This document shows positions 52,180 through 58,980 of a stretch of DNA of 58,980 nucleotides, piece after piece (within the stretch, counting starts at the first letter, position 1; each line of letters begins with the position of its first letter). Below the pieces are notes generated by a model that ran no database searches, was not told the DNA's origin, and saw nothing but the letters and a program-made list of their open reading frames with translations. The DNA is from CAXBCP01 sp963974055 (lineage in GTDB: Bacteria; Pseudomonadota; Alphaproteobacteria; MPNO01; UBA830). The stretch is from NCBI GenBank assembly GCA_963974055.1, contig CAXBCP010000028.1, positions 1 to 58,980 on the forward strand, read 5' to 3'. Both the position numbers and the translations under genes were made by a program.

Positions 52180-54507
52180 GTGATCGGCGGACGGGTTAAG
52201 CGGGTCGAGGACCCGGCATTGCTGCGGGGGCAGGGCCTGTTTGTCGACGACATTCATCTCGGCGGCCTGCTCCAGGCGGCGTTCGTGCGCAGCCCCCATC
52301 CTCACGCGCTGATCCGCGCCATCGATACCGCCGCGGCGAAAGCCCTGCCCGGCGTCACCGCGGTCTACACGCTGGCGGATTTCTCGCCCCATATCCTGTC
52401 CGACCGGCTGCCGCTGCAGTTCCCGACCACCGATTTCGGGCCCGACGTGACGCCCTATCTGCTGGCGGGCGAGGAAGTCTGCCATGTCGGCGAAGCGGTC
52501 GCGATGGTGATCGCCGACTCCCGTTACGTCGCCGAAGACGCGGCGCTGCTGGTCGGGGTCGATTACGACCCGCTGCCGTCGGTGGCCGGCTGCGCGGCGG
52601 CCTTCGCCGCGGATGCGCCGCCGGTGCACCGCGATACGGCCGACAACGTGCTGGTCCGGTTCGGCCAGTCCTATGGCGATGCCGAAGCGGCCTTCGCGGC
52701 GGCGCCCCATGTTTTCCGCGAACGCTTCGTCCAGCATCGCGGCGCGGCGCATCCGATCGAGGGGCGCGGCGCGGTGGCGCGCTACGATGCGCTGGACGGC
52801 GCCATCACTCTGTGGTCGTCGACCCAGATGTCGCACGAGGTCCGCTCCGCCATGGTGCGGCTGTTCGGCATGGACGAAGGCCGCCTGCGGGTGGTCGCGC
52901 CGGATGTCGGCGGCGGGTTCGGCTCGAAATACATCGCCTATAGCGAGGAAATCGCGGTCGCCCTGGCGGCGAAGCTGCTCGATCGGCCGGTGAAGTGGAC
53001 CGAGGACCGCCGCGAACATTTCACGTCGGCCATCCAGGAACGCGAACAGGACTGGACGATGGAAATCGCGACCGACGGCGACGGCCGCGTGCTCGCGATC
53101 CGGGGCTCCATGCTCAGCGACCAGGGCGCCTACACCCCCCAGGGGATCAACATGGCCTATAACGCCTCGACCGGCGTGCCGGGGCCGTACATCGTGCCGA
53201 ATTACGACATCGACGTGCACGTGGTCGAAACCAACGCGGTCGCCGCCGCCCCGGTGCGCGGCGCGGGCTACCCCGAGGGCAATTACACCATGGAACGGCT
53301 TCTCGACCGGGCGGCGCAGGGGCTCGGCATCGACCGCGCGGAGATCCGCGACCGCAACCTGATCCCGGTCGAATCGATGCCCTACGAGACGCCGCTCAAG
53401 ACCCGCGCCGGATCGCCGGTCTGCGCCGATAGCGGCGATTTCCGCAAATGCCAGCGGATCGCCCTGGAGCGTATCGGCTATGCCGGGTTTGCGGCGCGTC
53501 AGGCGGCGGCCCGCGCCGAGGGCCGCTATATCGGGATCGGCCTCGCCAACAGCCTCAAGGGGACCGGCCGCGGCCCGTTCGAATCCGGTGCCGTGCGGAT
53601 CGAACGCTCGGGCCGGGTGCGGGTGTTTACCGGGGCGCTGGCGATGGGGCAGGGTCTGAAGACCATGCTGGCGCAGGTGACGTCCGAACAGCTCGGCGTG
53701 GCGGTCGGGGAAATAGAGGTCGTCGCCGGCGACACGCGCAGCATCGCGCTCGGGCTCGGCGGGTTCGCCAGCCGCCAGACGGTGACGGCGGGATCGTCGG
53801 TGCATCAGTCGGCGCAGGCGGTGCGGACCAAGGTGCTGAAACTGGCGGCGCATCTGCTCGAAGCCGCCGAGGACGATCTCGAACTGGCCGACGGCAGCGT
53901 CCGCGTAAAGGGCGCCGATATTTCGGTGACGCTGAAACAGGTCGCCGAAATGGCGGCGGGCGCGCCCGGCTATTCGATGCCGAAAGGCGTCGATCCCGGT
54001 CTCGAGGCCGAGATCAATTTCAAGCCGCCGGCCCTGACCTACAGCAACGGCGTCCAGGCGGTCGAGGTCGAGGTCGATATCGGGACCGGCGCGGTGACGT
54101 TCCGCAACTATGTCGTCGTCAGCGATTGCGGCACGCTGATCAACCCGATGATCGTCGACGGCCAGATCGCCGGCGGCGTGGTGCACGGCATCGGCAACGC
54201 GCTGTACGAATGGATGGGGTATGACGAACGCGGCCAGCCGCTGACGACCAACCTGGCCGAATACCTGATGCCGACGGCGACCGAACTTATAAATATCGAC
54301 ATGCTTTACGAAACCTCGCCGTCGCCGCTGAACCCGCTCGGCGTCAAGGGCGTCGGCGAGACCGGCACCGTGCCGGCCGCCGCGGCCATCGTGTCGGCGG
54401 TGGAAAACGCGCTCGAGCCGTTCGGCGCGCGATTGTCGGACTACCCGCTCAAACCGTCCCGGCTGGTCGAGATCGTGCGCGAGAGCGGGCGCGCCGCGGC
54501 AGGCTGA
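52180..54507 (+). CDS. Molybdopterin-binding large subunit of xanthine dehydrogenase family (orphan)
   Basis: A 775-residue CoxL-type large subunit: start IGGRVKRVEDPALLRGQGLF, DVGGGFGSKYIAYSEE, APVRGAGYPEGNYTMERLLD, MGQGLKTMLAQVTSEQLGV and the catalytic Glu in VKGVGETGTVPAA. The start is a GTG at 52180 with GAGGTG upstream. It has no adjacent CoxS or CoxM genes, so it either borrows the small subunits encoded at 32-33 kb or from elsewhere, or works in a different way. It clearly differs from the first CoxL. The HbpS-like gene is divergent from it. Confidence 0.92.
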   Translation: MIGGRVKRVEDPALLRGQGLFVDDIHLGGLLQAAFVRSPHPHALIRAIDTAAAKALPGVTAVYTLADFSPHILSDRLPLQFPTTDFGPDVTPYLLAGEEVCHVGEAVAMVIADSRYVAEDAALLVGVDYDPLPSVAGCAAAFAADAPPVHRDTADNVLVRFGQSYGDAEAAFAAAPHVFRERFVQHRGAAHPIEGRGAVARYDALDGAITLWSSTQMSHEVRSAMVRLFGMDEGRLRVVAPDVGGGFGSKYIAYSEEIAVALAAKLLDRPVKWTEDRREHFTSAIQEREQDWTMEIATDGDGRVLAIRGSMLSDQGAYTPQGINMAYNASTGVPGPYIVPNYDIDVHVVETNAVAAAPVRGAGYPEGNYTMERLLDRAAQGLGIDRAEIRDRNLIPVESMPYETPLKTRAGSPVCADSGDFRKCQRIALERIGYAGFAARQAAARAEGRYIGIGLANSLKGTGRGPFESGAVRIERSGRVRVFTGALAMGQGLKTMLAQVTSEQLGVAVGEIEVVAGDTRSIALGLGGFASRQTVTAGSSVHQSAQAVRTKVLKLAAHLLEAAEDDLELADGSVRVKGADISVTLKQVAEMAAGAPGYSMPKGVDPGLEAEINFKPPALTYSNGVQAVEVEVDIGTGAVTFRNYVVVSDCGTLINPMIVDGQIAGGVVHGIGNALYEWMGYDERGQPLTTNLAEYLMPTATELINIDMLYETSPSPLNPLGVKGVGETGTVPAAAAIVSAVENALEPFGARLSDYPLKPSRLVEIVRESGRAAAG

Positions 54508-54555
54508 GGCGGCAGGCTGAGACGGCAGACTGAGATGGACAGGCGCAAACGGCAA

Positions 54556-54599
54556 CGGCCGCCCCGAAGGGCGGCCGCCATGCCGGGGCAATGCCCCGG
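54556..54599. terminator. Double hairpin between convergent genes
   Basis: First hairpin: 9-base arms 54556-54564 and 54569-54577 (CGGCCGCCC, loop CGAA). Second: CCGGGGCA/TGCCCCGG around 54583-54599. They lie between the orphan CoxL stop and the TctC-like stop, so they probably end one or both transcripts. Confidence 0.65.
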
Positions 54600-54626
54600 A
54601 TTCCGTTAAGGTATCCGCCGTAACGC

Positions 54627-55655
54627 TTATCGGCCGTAGATGACCTTGGACGCGTGTTTCACGACCGACGGCGTGGCGTTGTTCACCGCGTCGATCACGA
54701 CCTGCTGGATTTTCTCGCCCTTGGACGGGATAAGCCGCAGCTTGCGCTTTTTCAGTTCCGCGGCGAAGGCCGGATCGGCGTTCATCGCGTCATAGGCGGC
54801 CCGCAGGGTCTTGACCACGTCGGCAGGCACGCCCGGCGGCACGACGACGCCGCGGCCGAGAATGCCGAGCGATCCGACGAAGGCCACGGCCGCCTTGTCT
54901 TCGGGGGAGGACACGAGTTCCGACAGCATCGGCACGTCCTGCGGAATATCGGGGTCCCTGAAGATGCCCATCTGCATCACGATCCGCGCGAACGGCTTAT
55001 CGCCCTTGAACCAGTGCGGCACCTTCGAGCCCCAGGCCAGCCAGTTATACGCCGCCATCTGGGATTCGCCCTGTTCGATGGCGAACATCGCCTTCGACGA
55101 TCCCTTGTAGCCGCTGACGACCTTGATCCTGGCGCCGAGCATGCCGGCCGCCAGCTTGGAGAAGATGAAGCTCGTATCCTGGCCGCTCGACGAGCCGATC
55201 AGCTGCTTGTTGCGCATGTCCTGCCAGGTCCTGACGCCGCTGTCGGAGCGCACGGCCATCACCAGGTTGGTCTGGTTGCTGGCGCCGAGCCAGACGAACT
55301 TGCGGACGTCGAAACGCACCTTGTCCGGCCGCATCAGCTGGGTGACGACCGAGTTGTCGACCGGCATCAGCATGCCGAGACCGTCCTTGGGCATGACGTT
55401 ATAGGCCCAGCTCATCGCCTTCATCCCGCCCGCGCCCGGCATGTGCTGGACGATAACGGTCGGATTGCCGGGGACGTGCCTGCCGATGAATTCGGCGAAG
55501 GTCTGGCCGTACTTGTCGTAGGTTCCGCCCGGGCCGTAGGGGATGACGATCTTCAGCGTCTTGTTTTTGAAATAGTCGGCATCCGCCGCGAGCGCGGGCG
55601 CCGATGCCTGGATTGCGAATGCCGCCGCGGCGGCGAGGATAAGTTTATTATTCAT
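54627..55655 (-). CDS. TctC-like tricarboxylate transporter substrate-binding protein (Bug family)
   Basis: A 342-residue periplasmic binding protein. The signal peptide is MNNKLILAAAAAFAIQASAPALA, cleaved before ADADYF. Family blocks: LKIVIPYGPGGTYDKYG, VIVQHMPGAGGMKAMSWAY and LGILGRGVVVPPGVPADVV. Bug proteins capture carboxylates or aromatic acids for TctAB permeases or signal their presence. No TctA/TctB genes are adjacent. The ATG at 55655 has AGGAAAA about 6 bases upstream. It lies 84 bases downstream of the secreted selenoprotein gene on the same strand. Confidence 0.92.
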   Translation of the reverse strand: MNNKLILAAAAAFAIQASAPALAADADYFKNKTLKIVIPYGPGGTYDKYGQTFAEFIGRHVPGNPTVIVQHMPGAGGMKAMSWAYNVMPKDGLGMLMPVDNSVVTQLMRPDKVRFDVRKFVWLGASNQTNLVMAVRSDSGVRTWQDMRNKQLIGSSSGQDTSFIFSKLAAGMLGARIKVVSGYKGSSKAMFAIEQGESQMAAYNWLAWGSKVPHWFKGDKPFARIVMQMGIFRDPDIPQDVPMLSELVSSPEDKAAVAFVGSLGILGRGVVVPPGVPADVVKTLRAAYDAMNADPAFAAELKKRKLRLIPSKGEKIQQVVIDAVNNATPSVVKHASKVIYGR

Positions 55656-55739
55656 GGACGTTTTCCTGAAAACGCCGACTCCGTTGGCCGGCACGGGAAA
55701 TCTAGGCCGCATCGGTGCCGCGGGCAATGGTGCCGCGGT

Positions 55740-56327
55740 TCAACCCTTTGCGTCCTTGCGCAGCGTATCGAGAATGACGTCGATCTCCGGCCGGTCCTGG
55801 TAATTGCGCAGCGAAAACCGGTGGCGGATCGTGCCGTCCGCGCCGACGACGAAGACAATTGGCAGGGCGACGCCGTACCACGAACTGCCTTTCGGAAACT
55901 GCGGATTGGCGATGCCGAAAGCGGGGATGATGTCCGCCCGCGCGTCCGACAGCAGCGTGTAGCCGATATTGCGGGCGTCGGCGAAAGCCTTCAGCTTTTC
56001 CGGCGTGTCATGGGTGACAAGTGCGACGTTATAGCCGAGGGCGCGGAATTCGGCGATCCGGGGGTTCCAGGCGACCGCCTGGATCTTGCAGTGGGGTCAC
56101 CAGTCGAGGGAGCGCGAAAACAGGATCACCAGGCCGCGTTTATGCGCCAGGGTCCTGAAGTCGCGGTGCTGGTTCAGGTGATCGACGGTCTTCAGGTCGT
56201 GGGGAATTTTCGCGCCGACCGCCGGCCCCGCTTTCAGCGTGTCGTATTGCGACGCGGCGTGCACCGGGGCTGCAAGCAGGACGGAGGCGAAAAGCGCGAT
56301 AATTGCGGTGCGGAATGTCGAGGTCAT
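55740..56327 (-). CDS. Selenoprotein: periplasmic redoxin-domain protein, UPHC active site
   Basis: A 195-residue protein read through a TGA at 56097-56099. The site is LVILFSRSLDW-U-PHCKIQ with Sec77 and Cys80, the place of CPYC in cysteine homologues (redoxin/AhpC-TSA). An N-terminal signal peptide is visible (TAIIALFASVLLAAPVHAAS), so it should act in the periplasm. After the TGA the frame is fully conserved redoxin: helix AVAWNPRIAEFRALGYNVAL, LVTHDTPEKLKAFADARNIG, LSDARADIIPAFGIANPQF, then SWYGVALPIVFVVGADGTIR. The stop is at 55740-55742. The ATG at 56327 gives the signal peptide; the ribosome site is weak. A near-perfect SECIS-like hairpin follows the TGA. Confidence 0.93.
56067..56082 (-). 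promoter_or_regulatory. Candidate bacterial SECIS hairpin
   Basis: Bases 15-30 after the TGA form a perfect 6-bp stem (CCAGGC with GCCUGG) and a 4-base loop GGUC. The loop begins 20 bases past the TGA. GGUC resembles the loop of the classic E. coli fdhF element (as I recall it). Folded by hand. Confidence 0.8.
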
Positions 56328-56446
56328 CAGGCGGGTTCCCGGGTTGATCCGTCGGCAAATTAGCGGGCGGCGGCGATGGGATCGATTCAAGATTCCGTTA
56401 CCGCGCCCGGGATGACGGCCGGAGACTGCCGACGGAGAGTTCGGCC

Positions 56447-57511
56447 CTATTCCATCTTCAGCAGCGATTTCGCGTTGCCGCCCCAGATGGCTTCCTTGCC
56501 GGACGTGTCGAGCGTATCGACCAGGTCGACCAGTTCGACCGGGTTGTAGTCGCCCATGTCGTAGGGATAGTCGGTGCCCATGACGATCTTGTCGGTGCCG
56601 TACTGCTCGATCAGGTATTTGAGCTGGTGCGGCGTGAACACTACCGTGTCGAGCCACATTTTCTTCAGGTAGCTCGTCGGCGGCTTGTCGATATTCACGC
56701 GGCCGTCCTCGCGCGCGCCCCAGACATGGTCGATGCGCCCGGAATAGGCGGGCAGGTAGCCGCCGCCATGGGCCAGCAGGATGCGCAGGTCCGGATAGCG
56801 TTCCATGACGCCGTCGAAGATCAGCCGGTGGACCGCGATGGTGGTTTCCAGCGGGTTGCCGATGACGTTGTTGAAGTAATGGTCGCGGAACCGGTCGGCG
56901 GAGGTGAACCCGTTCGGGTGGATGAAGATCAGCGTGTCCAGTTCCTGCGCCTTGGCCCAGAACGGGTCGAGCCGGGGATGCGAAATCTCGCCGCCGTTGA
57001 CGTTGGTCAGGATCTGGAAGCCCTTCAGCCCCAGTTTCTTCACACCGCGTTCCAGTTCGGCGACCGCCATGTCGACGTCCTGCAGCGGGATATTGCCGAA
57101 CGCGACGAAGCGGTCGGGCATGTCGTCGACGATCTCGGCGAGGCCGTTATTGACGATCTCGGCGGTTTTCAGGCCGATTTCCGGGTCCAGCCAGTAATAG
57201 GCCTGGAAGGGCGGCGGGATGATGGTCTGCAGGTCGATGCCCATCTTGTCCATGTCGATCAGCCGGTGATCCACCGTGGTCAGATGCGGCATGCGGTCGA
57301 CGTTCTGCTGCATGTTGACGTCGCGGGTCATCTCGTTCGCGAACAGGATGCCGGGTTCCATCTCGGGCTTGAAATGGGGCTGGGCGATATCCGCCGCTTC
57401 CGGAATATGCACGTGACAGTGAATGTCGATGGTGAACGCGTCCGGTTTTTTCGGCGCGGCACCGGGTTGCGGGCGGGCGGAGGTAAAGACGTAGGGCTGG
57501 GCACCGGCCAT
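56447..57511 (-). CDS. Amidohydrolase-2 family (ACMSD-like) protein
   Basis: A 354-residue TIM-barrel metal hydrolase or decarboxylase. Metal ligands: HCH in FTIDIHCHVHIPE, FIHPNG, LAHGGGYLPAYSG and VMGTDYPYDMGDYNP. This is the best-kept ACMSD-like set of the three amidohydrolases in the window. Relatives are annotated as aminocarboxymuconate-semialdehyde decarboxylase or dihydroxybenzoate decarboxylase; which fits is unknown. The start at 57511 (MAGAQPYVFTSARP) is preceded by AAGAGGAAACA. It lies 66 bases downstream of the Ldh-family gene on the same strand and could be in its operon. Confidence 0.9.
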   Translation of the reverse strand: MAGAQPYVFTSARPQPGAAPKKPDAFTIDIHCHVHIPEAADIAQPHFKPEMEPGILFANEMTRDVNMQQNVDRMPHLTTVDHRLIDMDKMGIDLQTIIPPPFQAYYWLDPEIGLKTAEIVNNGLAEIVDDMPDRFVAFGNIPLQDVDMAVAELERGVKKLGLKGFQILTNVNGGEISHPRLDPFWAKAQELDTLIFIHPNGFTSADRFRDHYFNNVIGNPLETTIAVHRLIFDGVMERYPDLRILLAHGGGYLPAYSGRIDHVWGAREDGRVNIDKPPTSYLKKMWLDTVVFTPHQLKYLIEQYGTDKIVMGTDYPYDMGDYNPVELVDLVDTLDTSGKEAIWGGNAKSLLKME

Positions 57512-57577
57512 GTTTCTGTTTCCTCTTCTGCGTTCGGTCTGTTTTTTGCGGCGCCGGCCCGCGGGCCGGTGCAGGTT

Positions 57578-58654
57578 TTAAGTCAGCTTCTCGATGCCGA
57601 GCTCGCCGGCGATGGTGTCGAGGTTTTTCAGCAGCGCCGCGTGGATCGGCACGCCGTTCGCCGTGTAGTCGGCGATGTTCGCGGCGCGGCCGTCGCCGGG
57701 CACGCGCACGCTGTCGATTCCGGGCATCGGGGTCGCGCCCCGCATGGTGGCGGCGACATCGTCGACCCGGCGGCCGAAATCCAGCGCATCGCCGAACCGG
57801 GCGGGATCGACCACGATCATGAAATGGCCGTTATTGACGGGCGTGCGCTGGTATTCGTCGTCGCCCATGCCTTCGACGTCGACCCCCATCTGCCCGCCCG
57901 ACAGGGTCGCCGCCAGCAGGCCGACGACCAGCGACAGGGCATATCCCTTGTGGCCGCCGATGGGGTTCAGGATGCCTTCCTTGATGCGCGACGAATCCGT
58001 GATCGGCTTGCCTTCGCGGTCGATCATCCAGTCGGCGGGCATCTCGTCGCCGCGCTGGGCGGCGGTGCGCACCTTGCCGAAGGACGACACCGTGGTCGCG
58101 ATATCCATCACCACCGGCGGGCCGTCCGCCCCCGGGATCGCCGCGGCGATCGGGTTGGTGCCGAGCAGCAGATCGGCGCTGCCCCAGGGCGCCATGTGGT
58201 TGGCGCTGCCGTTTGTGCCGTAGAGCGCGATCATGTTGCGCTCGGCGGCCATCGCCACATAGGTCGCGGCGGCGCCGGCATGGTTCGACCCGCGCGCGCC
58301 GACCCAGGCGCAGCCCGCCTCGGCCGCCTTGTCGATGGCGAGCTTCATGGCGTATTGCACCACTAGGTGGCCCATGGCGTTGTCGCCGTCGACCACGGCG
58401 GTGGCGGGCGCTTCGGTCACGGTCGTGATGTCGGGCGTGACGTTGATGCCGCCGGCGCGGATGCGCTTGACGTATTGCGCCAGCCGGAAAATGCCGTGGG
58501 TGTGAAACCCGGCCAGGTCGGAATCGACCATCAGCCGCCCGCAATCCGCCGCGTCCTGCGCCGGCAGGCCCAGGCTGGCCAGCGCGCGGGCGATGAAAGC
58601 GGAAAGATCGCCGGCGGAAAACCGCCGCGGGGTATCGGGTGCCGTATCGGACAT
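57578..58654 (-). CDS. Ldh family (malate/L-sulfolactate/ureidoglycolate-type) NAD(P)-dependent dehydrogenase
   Basis: A 358-residue type 2 malate/L-lactate dehydrogenase-family protein. It opens with LSAFIARALASLGLPAQDAADCGRLMV, has the SDLAGFHTHGIFRL block with the catalytic His, ARGSNHAGAAATY, TNPIAAAIPG and PIGGHKGYALSLVVGLL. Enzymes of the family oxidise 2-hydroxy acids. GGGGGAGGC lies 4-5 bases before the ATG at 58654. With the amidohydrolase downstream it may form a two-gene catabolic unit. The exact substrate is not readable. The 230 bases upstream, before tRNA-Leu, show nothing I can name. Confidence 0.93.
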   Translation of the reverse strand: MSDTAPDTPRRFSAGDLSAFIARALASLGLPAQDAADCGRLMVDSDLAGFHTHGIFRLAQYVKRIRAGGINVTPDITTVTEAPATAVVDGDNAMGHLVVQYAMKLAIDKAAEAGCAWVGARGSNHAGAAATYVAMAAERNMIALYGTNGSANHMAPWGSADLLLGTNPIAAAIPGADGPPVVMDIATTVSSFGKVRTAAQRGDEMPADWMIDREGKPITDSSRIKEGILNPIGGHKGYALSLVVGLLAATLSGGQMGVDVEGMGDDEYQRTPVNNGHFMIVVDPARFGDALDFGRRVDDVAATMRGATPMPGIDSVRVPGDGRAANIADYTANGVPIHAALLKNLDTIAGELGIEKLT

Positions 58655-58884
58655 ATGTGCCTCCCCCGAATGCCGGGGCTGTCGTTCGATTTGTTGTTGC
58701 CGACACCATACCGCGCCGGACGGGGGGCAGGCCAGCGGGTGATTCGGCCAATTTTCCCGGCGCCCCGACAACCGCCGTGACGGTCGCGCCGGCGGGGACG
58801 ACAAACGCCGCTGCCCGTTTTTCATGCGCGCCTCTTTTCATTCGGGCGGGGCCGTGGTTATTGTCCCCCGGCCTGACACCGGGC

Positions 58885-58969
58885 GCGGGCGTGGTGAAAT
58901 TGGTAAACACAAGGGACTTAAAATCCCTCGGCTTCGGCCTTGCCGGTTCAAGTCCGGCCGCCCGCACCA
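58885..58969 (+). tRNA. tRNA-Leu (anticodon UAA)
   Basis: 85 bases including the encoded CCA. The acceptor stem GCGGGCG pairs with CGCCCGC, the D arm is TGGTGAAATTGGTAAACA, and the anticodon loop CTTAAAA reads UAA for leucine. A class II variable arm and the T arm CCGGTTCAAGTCCGG are present. It lies at the right edge of the window; a short T-run follows. Confidence 0.97.
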
Positions 58970-58980
58970 TTTTTCGCGGA

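Noticed and set aside
52613..54224. Additional genes inside the orphan CoxL region
   Set aside because: The alternative frames are Arg/Pro-rich shadows of the coding frame with no domain or ribosome site.

Overview
The window is a piece of a GC-rich bacterial chromosome. The gene content (SelA/SelB with tRNA-Sec, homogentisate pathway, Cox-type molybdenum hydroxylases, TctC-type binding protein, RND pump, many fumarylacetoacetate-hydrolase paralogues) and the protein style suggest an alphaproteobacterium, perhaps Rhodospirillales-like. That placement is inference; there is no rRNA to confirm it. Two AT-richer islands (about 8.4-11.1 kb and 36.8-39.2 kb) interrupt the GC-rich background.

Layout. 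0-4.2 kb: recQ, an Uup-like ABC-F ATPase and an AtzH/HpxZ-like NTF2 protein. 4.2-8.4 kb: a UbiD decarboxylase, FAH-family hydrolase and EamA exporter operon, with a divergent second FAH gene. 8.4-11.1 kb: an accessory island with a TIGR02391 (HEPN-like) protein, a membrane-protein gene broken by an in-frame TGA, and a DUF4238 protein. 11.1-22.2 kb: an aromatic catabolism cluster holding an amidohydrolase, LigA/LigB ring-cleavage dioxygenase, FAH hydrolase, CHMI-type isomerase, a cytoplasmic reductive-dehalogenase-like protein coupled to a ketopantoate-reductase-like protein, a 4,5-dihydroxyphthalate-decarboxylase-like protein, class II aldolase, VOC dioxygenase-like protein and a thiolase-like protein. 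22.2-24 kb: two selenoprotein genes. 24-28.7 kb: an RND efflux pair. 28.7-36.7 kb: a long minus-strand operon with an alpha/beta hydrolase, SDR, amidase, MarR regulator, CoxM/CoxS/CoxL molybdenum hydroxylase and amidohydrolase. 36.8-39.2 kb: an island with an IS1595-type remnant, ending at the 3' end of tRNA-Sec. 39.2-42.6 kb: selA-selB-selC. 42.7-58.9 kb: indolepyruvate ferredoxin oxidoreductase, an ankyrin protein, prfC, hmgA-fahA, an HbpS-like protein, an orphan CoxL, a TctC-like binding protein, a third selenoprotein, an amidohydrolase, an Ldh-family dehydrogenase and tRNA-Leu(UAA).

The main discovery is a selenocysteine system spread through the window. selA, selB and selC (tRNA-Sec, anticodon UCA) are all present. 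Three redox genes that look like broken reading frames are each interrupted by one TGA exactly where a catalytic cysteine belongs: UPFC in a peroxiredoxin-like protein, CTYU in an AhpD-like protein and UPHC in a periplasmic redoxin. Each TGA is followed at 14-24 nt by a six-base-pair hairpin whose small apical loop carries a G-U, the geometry of bacterial SECIS elements. The first two are neighbours, an AhpC/AhpD-like pair.

The second theme is aromatic degradation. The dehalogenase-like protein has two [4Fe-4S] motifs, no Tat signal and a visible internal duplication, as in catabolic, non-respiratory reductive dehalogenases. It sits beside extradiol cleavage and downstream hydrolysis/isomerisation genes, which suggests a pathway for a halogenated hydroxy-aromatic compound.
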